The position numbers and the translations under genes were made by a program. A DNA stretch of 64,000 bases. Origin: Flavipsychrobacter sp. GTDB taxonomy: Bacteria; Bacteroidota; Bacteroidia; Chitinophagales; Chitinophagaceae. The notes beneath the pieces were generated by a model. It was not told the DNA's origin. It saw only the letters and a list, made by a program, of their open reading frames with translations, and made no database searches. The stretch is taken from the NCBI GenBank assembly GCA_021155965.1, contig JAJNBJ010000006.1, positions 62,001 through 126,000 of the forward strand, given 5' to 3'. Within the stretch, counting starts at the first letter, position 1. Each line of letters begins with the position of its first letter. Positions 1 through 10,100 of the stretch are shown one piece after another.

Positions 1-519
1 TGAAGCAGTTGTCGCTATAACTGTAACTGTTTTATGTATAGTGCAACCACCTAGGTGGTACATGATAGATGTTGTGCCTGCATGGCTGCCCGTAACAACG
101 CCTGAAGATGAACCGACTGTGGCGACATAAGTGGAGCCGGAAGTCCAATAGCCGCCTGAGGTTGAGGCTGTAAGGGTAGTGGAAGAACTTACACAGATGG
201 GGCTAGTGCCGCCGGAAATAGTACCCGGAGACGGGTTAACCGTAAAAGAGCCGTAAACAGAAGCAGCACCCAATGTATAGGTAATGCTGACAACACCTGC
301 TGAAACACCTGTAAGCGCCCCAACACCGGAGCCTACAGAAGTTACGGTAGCTACTGAGGGGTTACTGCTTGTCCAAGTGCCGCCGGGATCAAGGCTGTCA
401 ACCAGGTGAAGGGTTGAGCCAATACATACAGTGCCCGTTGACGGTAGAAACGGGGATAGTGCGTAGGATGCATAGGTGAGCATCGTTGCTAAAATACTTA
501 GCGTAATCAATTTTTTCAT
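1..519 (-). CDS. Ig-like repeat (Big_2-type) secreted protein, 5' part only
   Basis: Only the first 173 codons lie in the window and the frame stays open to base 1, so the ORF track misses it. The ATG at 519 is followed by a signal peptide (MKKLITLSILATML...ASYA). At least two Ig-like repeats follow, with the same cores as the neighbouring giants: a VCIGS segment, GGTWTSSNPSVATV, then a VVSITYTL strand and a GGCTIHK strand. By analogy with the next gene it is probably a long T9SS cargo that acts at the cell surface, but its sorting domain would lie outside the window and is not seen. A terminator at 632-663 separates it from the upstream gene, so it should have its own promoter. Confidence 0.88.
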   Translation of the reverse strand, partial: MKKLITLSILATMLTYASYALSPFLPSTGTVCIGSTLHLVDSLDPGGTWTSSNPSVATVTSVGSGVGALTGVSAGVVSITYTLGAASVYGSFTVNPSPGTISGGTSPICVSSSTTLTASTSGGYWTSGSTYVATVGSSSGVVTGSHAGTTSIMYHLGGCTIHKTVTVIATTAS

Positions 520-631
520 AGATCGTTCTTTAAGTGATTTTTAAAAAGCAGTTTTTTTGCCTGCAAATAATATGACGAACTACGCAATGAAAACGTTAGA
601 GCCAGAATAGCATATATTTTATTATGATAAA

Positions 632-663
632 AAAAGCCCCACGCGGGATGCGTGGGGCTTTTA
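632..663 (-). terminator. Rho-independent terminator of the 2071-aa Ig-repeat gene
   Basis: A GCCCCACGC / GCGTGGGGC stem with a 5-nt loop is followed on the minus strand by an uninterrupted T tract. It begins 17 bases past the stop of the gene ending at 680. A-runs on the other side could also let it work on the plus strand. Confidence 0.85.
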
Positions 664-679
664 ACTAAAAGTAAATAGT

Positions 680-3600
680 TTATTGCCTGATTATGAGCCT
701 GCCGCTATAATGGATAGACTCCGACTTAAGCATGATCATATAAATACCATCTTTCAGGTCAGACAGGTTTACCTGGGTTTCACCTGATGCTTCATTAATA
801 TTCAGCGTTGTATGATACACCTCGCGGCCAATAATGTCTGACACAACCAATTTACACGCACCTGTTTCCTGGTTCTCCCATTTAACATTCACATTGCCGC
901 TGGTTGGGTTTGGATAAACACTCAATACTGCTTCGGCAGAAAGTGAAGCCACTTTGTTGGTTGCAGTATTTTTGGCTGCTGATGAGCCTGAGCCCATTTC
1001 TGAAAGAGAACTGGCCTCTGTTGGGTTCACGTCAGGTGTCAGCGGACCGAGAGGCCCTGTAACTGTTATGGTTTTGAACACGTTGCAAGGGCCGATAGCG
1101 TAGTTGATGTTCACGGTGCCTGATGCCACGCCTGTAACAAGGCCGCTGGTTGGATGCACGGTAGCCCTTGATGGGTTAGTGCTGGTCCATGTGCCGCCGG
1201 GAGTAGCTGAACTTAATGACAGTGTACCACCGGTAGTAACCGTAGAGCCACCAGTAATAGCAGCCGGGGTAAGGTGAACCGTAACTGGTTTTACAGCACG
1301 GCAGCCAGCCACTGTATAGGATATCGTTGCAACGCCTACACTCATGCCGTTTACCAAACCTGTAGATGTTACAGATGCTATTGCTGTACTGCTGCTTGTC
1401 CATGTACCACCCGGTGTAGGATCAGACAACATTATTGAGGAGCCTGTGCAAACTGTGGATGCGCCAACTATAGCAGCGGGAACGGGATTAACTGTTATTG
1501 ACCTGTATGCATAGCAGCCACCAACAGCGTAGTACACGGTTACAACACCAACACCAACACCCGTAACTACACCAGTAGAGCTTACTGTTGCGGTGCCTGT
1601 ATAGCCGCTTGCCCATGTGCCGCCCGATGGTGAACCTGTAAGTGTAAGTGTTGAGCCTAAGCATACTGTGCTGCCGCCGGTAATTGTTGATGAACCCGGG
1701 GTTATTGTTACTGTACGGGTTGCAAAGCAACTGCCGACGGAGTAGGTAATAGTTGCAGTGCCGGCAGACATACCTGTAATCACGCCTGTAGCGCTTACAC
1801 TGGCAATGGCTGTGGCGCTGCTGGTCCATGTGCCGCCTGATGGGGTAGCGCTGAGTGCGCCGGTGCTGCCTATGCATATAGAAACAGTACCTGTAATAAC
1901 AGGGGTTGCTGTGATAGTCATTGTTTTAGATGCGTAGCATCCGCCCAGCGCGTAGTAAATATTTACTACGCCGGGAGCAAGACCGGTAACTACACCGGAT
2001 GAACTTACTGTAGCAATAGTTGATGAGCTGGTGGCCCATATGCCGCCAGACGGAGTAGATGAAAGTGTGACTGATGAGCCAACGCATGTGCTGCTGCTGC
2101 CGGTAATGGCTGAGCTGCCGTTGACTGTAACTGTGCGGACAGCTGCGCAACCCGACGTTGGCGCATAAGTGATGTTGACAACACCTGTGCTGACCCCGCT
2201 CACTACACCAGCAGAGTTTACGGTAGCTATAGCCGTATTGCTGCTGCTCCATGTGCCGCCTGTTGGGGTTGCTGCGAGTGTCATTGTTGTGCCGAGGCAC
2301 ATTGAGCTGCTGCCAGATATCACTGCGCCAGCAGTAACGGTTACCAGCTTAGTAGCGCTGCACCCGCCGGAAGTATAAGTGATCGTAGCTACACCTGTAC
2401 TCATTCCTGTAACAACGCCTGAAGATGATACTGCTGCAATAGCTGTGCTGCTGGTTGTCCATATTCCGCCTGTTGGAGAACCTGTTAATGTTATAGATGA
2501 GCCTGTACAAACGGTGCTGCTGCCTGTGATAGATGCCGAGCCACTGATTGCGATAGTGCGTGTAGCCCTGCACCCGCCTAATGTGTAGGTAATGATCACG
2601 CTGCCGGATGACAAGCCAGTAACTACGCCTGATGAACTTACCCATGCTTTTGTAGTATCGCTGCTGCTCCATGTTCCGCCTGTCGGGCTTCCGGTCAGGC
2701 TCATTGTAGCGCCTACGCAGAGGCCGCTTCCGCCACCGGAAATCGATACAGCGCTTACGGTAACTAATTTAGTTGCTGCGCATCCGCCTGCGGCATAAGT
2801 AATGGTAACTACGCCACCGCTAACACCGGTTACCATTCCTGTGGATGACACTGTAGCAATAGCTGTATTGCTGCTAGTCCAACTGCCGCCTGATGGAGTA
2901 GCGCCAAGCGTTATTGAAGAACCAGGGCAAACGGTGCTGCTGCCGCTGATAACTGCACTTGCGCTAACGGTTACGGTACGATATGTAGTGCAGCCGCTTG
3001 TTGGCGCGTAGTAAATATTTACTACCCCTACGCCCGTTGCTGTTACCAAACCTGTAGAAGTTACCACGGCAACAGTTGTGTTGCTGCTGCTCCATGCGCC
3101 GCCGGATGGGGTTGCGCTTAACGACATTGAGCTACCTACACACATTACACTGCCGCCACCGGAGATAATTGCGCCGGGGGTAACAGTAACTGTGCGCGAT
3201 GCCGAGCAGCCGCCTGAAGTGTAATAGATCGTAACTACGCCTGTAGCTAAACCTGATACCACTCCGGTACTGCTTACTATTGCTTTGGAAGAGTCGCTGC
3301 TGATCCATGTGCCACCACCCGGAGTTGCCGTTAATGTGATAGTGCCACCAACACATACTGTGCTGGTGCCTATAATGGCTGCTGCCGCGCTGACAGTAAC
3401 AGTGCGTGTAGCGATGCAACTGCTGCCAGCGCTATAAGAGATAGTAACCACACCCGCACTAACGGGGGAAACTACACCTGTGGAGCTAACGGTTGCTATA
3501 GCCGTGTTGCTGCTTGTCCATATGCCGCCGGTTGGTGAGCCTGATAATGTTAATACAGATCCTATGCAAACTGCACTGCCACCGGAAATAAGGCTGCCGG

Positions 3601-6600
3601 CGCCAACGGTGATCACTTTCACCGCAGTACATCCGCCGTTGGTATAGGTAATAGTTGCTGTGCCTGCAGACATGCCGGTAACCACACCTGTGGCGCTAAC
3701 GCTAGCTATAGCTGTGCTGCTGCTGGTCCATGTGCCGCCGCCGGGTGTTGCTGTAAGCGTTATGGTGGAACCGATGCAGACTGTGCTGCTGCCTGTGATA
3801 GCTGCTGCTGTGTTCACGGTAACTGATTTGTAAGTATAGCAACCACTGCTTGCATAATAAATGTTCACAACGCCGGTAGCAATTGCTGTTACCAAACCTG
3901 TTGGGCTTACTGTGGCAATTGCGGGGTTGCTGGTGCTCCAGGTCCCGCCCGTAGGTGTTGCTGTTAAGCTGGTTGTTGATCCGAGGCAAAGAGAACTGCT
4001 GCCCGAAATAACTGCAGATGTGCTTACTGTAACGGTCCGGAATGCGCTGCATCCGCCGGAGGAGTAGTAGATATTAACAATACCCCCTGCAACGCCGGTA
4101 ACCACGCCTGTGGAGCTAATGGTAGCAACAGAAGGGTTGCTGCTTGCCCATGTGCCGCCTGAAGGCGAACCTGCGAGGGCGGTTGACGAGCCAATGCATA
4201 CGCTGCTGCTGCCGGTAATAGTAGCGCCTGATGATACAGTAATTATTTTTGTAACGAAAGATGAACCTACCGTATAAGTAATCGTAACAGTTCCTGCAGA
4301 AACCCCGGTTACTACGCCTGCAGCGTTAACTGTTGCAATTGCCGTGTTGCTGCTGCTCCATGTGCCGCCGGTTACGCTGTTGGTCAACGTAATGGAAGAC
4401 CCTACGCATGTAGAAGACGGGCCGCCAATAGGAGGCAGTGTAGTGCTGCCGGTAACAACAAAAGTGATCGTTCTGAAGCAACCGCTGGCTAATGTGTATG
4501 TAATTGTACACGTACCGGCTGCTACGCCTGTAACTACGCCCGTTGCCGGGTTCACTGTTGCAATTGAAGTATTGCTGCTTGTCCATGTGCCACCGGCTGG
4601 TGTGCTGGATAAAGTGCTGATGCCGCCTATTGTTGCGGTTGTGGTGCCGGAAATAGTTGTTGGAGATGCAGTGACCGTAACCAGTTTGGTTGCTATGCAC
4701 CCGCCTGCAGTATAAGTAATAGTAACAACACCTGCCGACATACCTGTTACAGATCCGCCTGTGGTTGTAACGGATGCAATGGCAGTACTGCTGCTTGTCC
4801 ATGTTCCGCCTGTTGGCGTGCCGGATAATGTAATTGAAGCGCCTATACATACTGTAGATGGCCCGCCAATAGATGCGCTTGCAGTAATGGTTACCAGTTT
4901 GGTAACAAAGCTTGCGCCTACTGTATAAGTGATCGTTACAGTTCCTGCTGCAACGCCTGTAACTACTCCCGTTGAACTAACGGTAGCAACAGATGGGTTG
5001 CTGCTGCTCCATGTGCCGCCTGCGGTGCTGTCGGTAAGTGTAATAGAAGTGCCTACGCAAGTACTTGACGGGCCAACAATCGGACCGATAACCGTGATTG
5101 CCGGTGTAACTATGAATGTTATTGTCCTGAAGCATCCTGATGGTAAGGTATAAGTGATGGTGCATGTGCCTGCGGCAATGCCGGTCACCAACCCTGTGGA
5201 TGCACTTACTGTGGCAATAGCAGTGTTGCTGCTGCTCCAGGTACCGCCTGCGGTAGCATCAGATAAAGTGCTGGTGCCACCAACGGTTGTGGTTGCTACA
5301 CCTGCGATAGGCGCTGGTGCTGGTGTAACTGTAACTACTTTGTAAGCATTGCATCCGGCAGCCAGGTAATAGATAATAGCTGTTCCCGAACCCATGCCAG
5401 TAACCACTCCCGATGAGCCAACAGAAGCAATGGTTGGGGCGCTGCTGGTCCACGTGCCGCCCGTTGGGGTTGCAGTCAACGTTATGGTTGAACCTACACA
5501 CAACGAGCCTGGCCCAGAGATAGACGCCCCTGAATAAACGGTGACCAATTTTGTTGCAAAGCTGCTGCCTACAGTATAAGTTATGGTAACTGTGCCAGCG
5601 GAAACACCTGTTACCAGGCCGGTGGCGGAAACTGTTGCAACTGATGGGTTACTGGTGCTCCATGTGCCGCCCGGTGTGGCATTGGTGAGTAAAGTGGAAG
5701 AGCTGACACATACAGATGAACTGCCCATGATGGGGGCAATGGTGCTTGAAGAGGTAACAGTGACCGTTTTTGTAGCTGAACAGCCTGCAACAGTATAAGA
5801 GATAGTAACCACTCCGGTGGAGATGCCGGTAGTAATGCCTGATGTTGAGCCTATCATTGCAATTGAAGTATTGCTACTGCTCCAAATGCCGCCTGAAGTA
5901 GCATTGGTTAAAGTTATGGTGCTGCTTATCCCCACAGTTGATGGTCCCCCGATGAGTGCGGGCCCGGCGGTCACCGTTACGGCACGGGTAGCTAAACAGC
6001 CTGTTTCAACGTATGTTATGATCGCGACACCGGCGGACATACCTGTGACTACACCGCCGGAAGTAACCGATGCGATGGCCGTGGAACTACTGGTCCATGT
6101 TCCGCCACCTGAACCCGCATGGGTAAGTGTTATTGAATTTCCTACACACACTGTTGACGGGCCCGATATTGTTGGTATGGCGCCTACAGTAAATACCATG
6201 CTTATTGACGTTGTCCCGACAGTGTAAATGATATTTGTGGTGCCGGCGCTAATGGCTGTAGCTACGCCTGTAGTGGGGTTGATAGTAGCCACGGCAGTGT
6301 TGCTGCTGCTCCAGGTGCCGCCCGATGTACTATTGAAAAATGATACAACCGAGCCAGCACATGCCCTAGATGGGCCAATTATTGAGTCAAGAACAACGCA
6401 ATTGCTGTCGCGTACGGTATGTTGCGCTTTGCACCCGGCCGCAGAGGTATAGGTGACCACGCAGGTGCCAACACCAACACCGGTTATCATACCGGACGTG
6501 GGGGTGATGGTAAGCACCGTAGGGCATGCGCTTGACCATGTGCCGCCGGGAGGTGTTGCAACAAGGGTGATAAAGTTCCCGGTACATACAACTGTAGGCC

Positions 6601-6895
6601 CGCTGATAGCCGGCGTGGGGTGTACCGTTACCAGTTTCATAGATGGGCCTGTACCAAAACGCTGGAATTTTATGGTGTCCACGCCAGCCGCAACAGCAGT
6701 AGCAGCCCCTGTAACAGGGTTGATCGTAATTATTGACGGGAACGAGCTGATCCAGATACCGCTGTCACATATTGTAGTGTAGGTAAAAGACTGGCCGACA
6801 CACAAATGATCTGGTCCGGTGATAGGGCATTGTGCCCTGGAGGATGCAATTGAAAATAACATTCCTAACAGGACAAGCGAGAAGATTTTTTTCAT
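680..6895 (-). CDS. Giant Ig-like (Big_2-type) repeat protein with T9SS sorting domain
   Basis: The product is 2071 aa from the ATG at 6895. The track's upstream start at 6922 would put nine extra residues before a clean signal peptide (MKKIFSLVLLGMLFSIASSRAQ). I count about 27 tandem Ig-like repeats of roughly 70 residues, each with a VCxGS-type segment, GG[TIS]WxSS, VxxxGVVTGVSAGxVTITYT and usually GGCxAxK. The last ~80 residues are a type A T9SS C-terminal domain (VYPNPTSG... DIIGREVY... GIYMIML... GRLIIRQ). The protein should cross the outer membrane by T9SS and be anchored or released; adhesion or a surface-layer role is inference. Three repeat sub-types recur in fixed order over part of the array. 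It is flanked by terminators and is probably monocistronic. Confidence 0.95.
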   Translation of the reverse strand: MKKIFSLVLLGMLFSIASSRAQCPITGPDHLCVGQSFTYTTICDSGIWISSFPSIITINPVTGAATAVAAGVDTIKFQRFGTGPSMKLVTVHPTPAISGPTVVCTGNFITLVATPPGGTWSSACPTVLTITPTSGMITGVGVGTCVVTYTSAAGCKAQHTVRDSNCVVLDSIIGPSRACAGSVVSFFNSTSGGTWSSSNTAVATINPTTGVATAISAGTTNIIYTVGTTSISMVFTVGAIPTISGPSTVCVGNSITLTHAGSGGGTWTSSSTAIASVTSGGVVTGMSAGVAIITYVETGCLATRAVTVTAGPALIGGPSTVGISSTITLTNATSGGIWSSSNTSIAMIGSTSGITTGISTGVVTISYTVAGCSATKTVTVTSSSTIAPIMGSSSVCVSSSTLLTNATPGGTWSTSNPSVATVSATGLVTGVSAGTVTITYTVGSSFATKLVTVYSGASISGPGSLCVGSTITLTATPTGGTWTSSAPTIASVGSSGVVTGMGSGTAIIYYLAAGCNAYKVVTVTPAPAPIAGVATTTVGGTSTLSDATAGGTWSSSNTAIATVSASTGLVTGIAAGTCTITYTLPSGCFRTITFIVTPAITVIGPIVGPSSTCVGTSITLTDSTAGGTWSSSNPSVATVSSTGVVTGVAAGTVTITYTVGASFVTKLVTITASASIGGPSTVCIGASITLSGTPTGGTWTSSSTAIASVTTTGGSVTGMSAGVVTITYTAGGCIATKLVTVTASPTTISGTTTATIGGISTLSSTPAGGTWTSSNTSIATVNPATGVVTGVAAGTCTITYTLASGCFRTITFVVTGSTTLPPIGGPSSTCVGSSITLTNSVTGGTWSSSNTAIATVNAAGVVTGVSAGTVTITYTVGSSFVTKIITVSSGATITGSSSVCIGSSTALAGSPSGGTWASSNPSVATISSTGVVTGVAGGIVNIYYSSGGCSAFRTVTVSTSAVISGSSSLCLGSTTSLTATPTGGTWSTSNPAIATVSPTGLVTAIATGVVNIYYASSGCYTYKSVTVNTAAAITGSSTVCIGSTITLTATPGGGTWTSSSTAIASVSATGVVTGMSAGTATITYTNGGCTAVKVITVGAGSLISGGSAVCIGSVLTLSGSPTGGIWTSSNTAIATVSSTGVVSPVSAGVVTISYSAGSSCIATRTVTVSAAAAIIGTSTVCVGGTITLTATPGGGTWISSDSSKAIVSSTGVVSGLATGVVTIYYTSGGCSASRTVTVTPGAIISGGGSVMCVGSSMSLSATPSGGAWSSSNTTVAVVTSTGLVTATGVGVVNIYYAPTSGCTTYRTVTVSASAVISGSSTVCPGSSITLGATPSGGSWTSSNTAIATVSSTGMVTGVSGGVVTITYAAGGCAATKLVTVSAVSISGGGSGLCVGATMSLTGSPTGGTWSSSDTTKAWVSSSGVVTGLSSGSVIITYTLGGCRATRTIAISGSASITGSSTVCTGSSITLTGSPTGGIWTTSSTAIAAVSSSGVVTGMSTGVATITYTSGGCSATKLVTVTAGAVISGSSSMCLGTTMTLAATPTGGTWSSSNTAIATVNSAGVVSGVSTGVVNITYAPTSGCAAVRTVTVNGSSAITGSSSTCVGSSVTLSSTPSGGIWATSSSTIATVSSSGVVTGLAPGVVNIYYALGGCYASKTMTITATPVITGTVSICIGSTGALSATPSGGTWTSSATAIASVSATGVITGMSAGTATITYSVGSCFATRTVTITPGSSTITGGSTVCLGSTLTLTGSPSGGTWASGYTGTATVSSTGVVTGVGVGVVTVYYAVGGCYAYRSITVNPVPAAIVGASTVCTGSSIMLSDPTPGGTWTSSSTAIASVTSTGLVNGMSVGVATISYTVAGCRAVKPVTVHLTPAAITGGSTVTTGGTLSLSSATPGGTWTSTNPSRATVHPTSGLVTGVASGTVNINYAIGPCNVFKTITVTGPLGPLTPDVNPTEASSLSEMGSGSSAAKNTATNKVASLSAEAVLSVYPNPTSGNVNVKWENQETGACKLVVSDIIGREVYHTTLNINEASGETQVNLSDLKDGIYMIMLKSESIHYSGRLIIRQ
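1070..6830 (-). repeat. About 27 tandem ~210-bp coding repeats (Ig-like array)
   Basis: The repeat is visible in DNA as recurring complements of the GGTWSSSN core, for example gctccatgtgccgcc, roughly every 200-220 bp. Copies have diverged at third positions but keep near-identical cores. This makes the locus open to unequal recombination and hard to assemble from short reads. Confidence 0.9.
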
Positions 6896-7104
6896 AAAAT
6901 CAATTTTGGCAAGTGTTGTCAATTTGAAAGACTAAAAGTAAGGTTTTTCTTTAATAATATTTGTGGTTTAATGCACAATTAATAGACGAGTCATCTATCG
7001 AAAACGTTGGTGCTGTTGAAAAATATCTAATCACTTATGGGTTATTATGGATAGTTAATATTCTTATTTGATTTATCGGTATGATAAACTAACTATCGAT
7101 TAAT

Positions 7105-7132
7105 AAAAACACCCGGACTTGGCCGGGTGTTG
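7105..7132 (-). terminator. Rho-independent terminator of the 1626-aa Ig-repeat gene
   Basis: A CACCCGG / CCGGGTG stem is followed on the minus strand by TTTTTATTA. It lies about 25 bp past the stop at 7156, between two same-strand genes, and leaves about 210 bp for the promoter of the next gene. Confidence 0.8.
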
Positions 7133-7155
7133 GAAAAAAAGCAATCTTAATCTGG

Positions 7156-10100
7156 TCATTTTTGTATATATAATTTGCCGTAATAATTGGTGTGCCCGTC
7201 AGTAATTGTAAAGAAATATATACCATCGACCAATTCTGCCAGTGATACCGTTGCCCTGGAAGAGGGTGCGTTAATGCTTATGGTTGATGTATGCACTTTG
7301 CGCCCGGCAACATCAGCGATCACCATAGTGAAAGTTCCGGGATCAAAGTCCTGCCATTGGATGATGATGTCGCCACTCGTAGGGTTGGGGAATATCCTGA
7401 CAGAACCAATCTCACCTTCGGTGGCAACAATACTGAAGCCGTTTGAATCTACCGGCTTTAAGTGCCGGGTTTCACCTGACGTACTACTTGCAGATGCAGT
7501 GGAACTTGTTGCGGTAACCGGGGTGCCAACTGGAGGGAATAATGTTACCGTAATTGGTTTCACCGTGGCGCAGCCACCCCACCAGTATTGAATATTGGTT
7601 GTGCCAAGTGTGAGGCCCATAACTACCCCGGTTGTAGGGCCCACTGATGCAACACCCGCGTTGGTAGAGAACCATGTTCCACCGGGGGATGCATTAGTAA
7701 GCGTAATACTGCTTCCTATCCGTACCGAGCCGGGCCCCATAATGGGTGCAGGATTTGGGTTCACTGTTACGGGTTTCACTGCTGAACAACCACTGCTCAT
7801 GGTGTAACTGATAATAGCAACCCCGGCGCCTACGCCAGTCACGTTACCTCCGCTCACAGTTGCAATCGCTGTGCTGCTGCTGCTCCACGTACCACCGCCC
7901 AATGAACTTGTGAAGGTGATGGTTGAACCGACGCATACAGGCCCGCTGCCTGATATTACTGCGCCCGCGCCTATTGTTACCGTATGGTAGGCAGAGCAAC
8001 CGTTGAGTGTGTATGTGATAGTAACTGTGCCGGCACTGATGCCTGTGACCTGCCCGAAAGCATTAACTGACGCCAAAGAAGGATTACTGCTGGCCCATAC
8101 CCCGCTTGATGGGAAACCGACCAATGACAGTGGTGTGCCGGTACATACTGCTGAACCTCCTGTTATAGTTGGGGTAGGGTTAATTGTAACCGGCTTAACA
8201 GCGAAACAGCCGCCTAAATTATAAGTAATGGTTGCTGTGCCCCCTGACATACCTACAACAGTACCTGATGAGGTAACGGTAGCTACCGACGGATTGCTTG
8301 TGCCCCATGTACCACCAGCGGAAGAACCAGAAAGTATTATAGCTGAACCTGAACAAAGCGTGCTGCTGCCAAGAATAGTTGGCGCGCCTGTAACTGTTAA
8401 TGTTTTATACGCATAGCATGAACCCAGGGTGTAACTGATATTGACAGCACCACCGCCAAGGCCTGTGACAATGCCCGATGGGTTGACAATAGCCCGGAAT
8501 GTATTGCTGCTGCTCCATGAGCCGCCTGTGGGCGAACCGGTGAGCGTGAGTGGAACACCGATACATACAACGCTGCCACCGCTGATTACGGGGGTAGCAT
8601 GCACTGTAACTGTGGTATAAGTAAAACATCCGCCTGTAGTATAAGTGATGTTGGCAATGCCTGCACCAACGCCTGTTACACTACCTGATGAACTAACTGT
8701 AGCAACGGCGGTATTGCTGCTGCTCCACACGCCGCCCGAAGAGGCGGAGAGCGACAGTATATCGCCTGAGCAGATGGGGCCGCCGCCACCCGTTATGATG
8801 GGTGCGCCTGATACCGTTACAGTGATGTACGCGGAACATGAGCCAGCTGTGTAACTGATATTGACAACGCCACCGCCAAGCCCAGTAACCACCCCCATCG
8901 AGTTGACAATAGCACGGAATGTATTGCTGCTGCTCCATGTGCCACCGGCAGGTGTGCCTGTAAATGCGGATGGAGTGCCGATACAAACCAGGCTGGGGCC
9001 AGAGATAGTTGCAGATGTGCTGACCGTTATGGTTTTGTATGCATAGCAACTGCCGGTAGTGTATGTGATGTTGACCACACCCGCAGCAATACCTGTCACT
9101 GATCCGGTTGGGGAAACAGTAGCAACTGCAATGTTGCCGCTGCTCCATGTGCCACCTGAAACAGAACCGGTTAATGTTATTGATGAACCGGTGCAAATGG
9201 GCATATCACCTGTAATGACCGGGCTGCCATTTACTGTAACTGCTATGTATGATGCGCAGCCACCCATTGTATAGCTAATATTGGCCACGCCTGCAGCGAC
9301 ACCGGTTACAATGCCCGTAGAACCAACAATAGCTATCCCTGTGCTGCCGCTTGACCAAGTGCCACCGGCTGGCGTAGCGGACAATGTTGTTGTCATACCA
9401 ATACAGATGGCGCCGCCCCCGGTAACTGCAGCGCCGGTACCTACATTAATGGTCTTAAAGCTATAGCAGCCCCCCTGCGTGTAATAGATATTTACAACGC
9501 CATTGCTTACCCCGGTTACTAAGCCGGATGAACTAACTGTTGCAACAGTAGGTGTTCCGCTTGTCCATGAGCCGCCTGCAGGCGTTGTTGAGAGCATAGC
9601 AGTATAACCAACACACAAACTGCTGCTGCCTGTGATCGTTGGTGCTGCATTTATTATTACCGTATAATATCCGTAGCAGCCACCTGCAAAATAGGTAATT
9701 GTAGCTGTGCCTGCGCTGAGGCCTGTTAATACGCCTGATGAGCTAATGGTAACGAGTGCAGTATCAGCAGTACTCCATGTGCCGCCGGATACGGAGGCGG
9801 TGAGTGTATGCGGGATACCGGTGCAAACCGATGGAGGGCCCGAAATAGCGGCTGAAGAGTAAACCGTAAATGTGTGTGTTACGAACAATGTGCCCACAGT
9901 ATAGGTAATAATGCATGTGCCTGCGGCAGTGCCGGTAACCACACCAAGTGGTGAAACCGAAGCAATTGCGGGATGACTACTGCTCCATGTGCCGCAGCAA
10001 GTGCTGCTGGCAAGTGCAACCATAGAGCCTACACATGTGCTTGAGGGGCCGGTGATGGGTGATATGGAAGTTGTGCCTACAGTGAAAGGCACATATATAA

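Noticed and set aside
7187-7591. 134-aa plus-strand ORF opposite the T9SS domain of the 1626-aa protein.
   Set aside because: It lies wholly antisense to a well-supported sorting domain and has no recognisable family.
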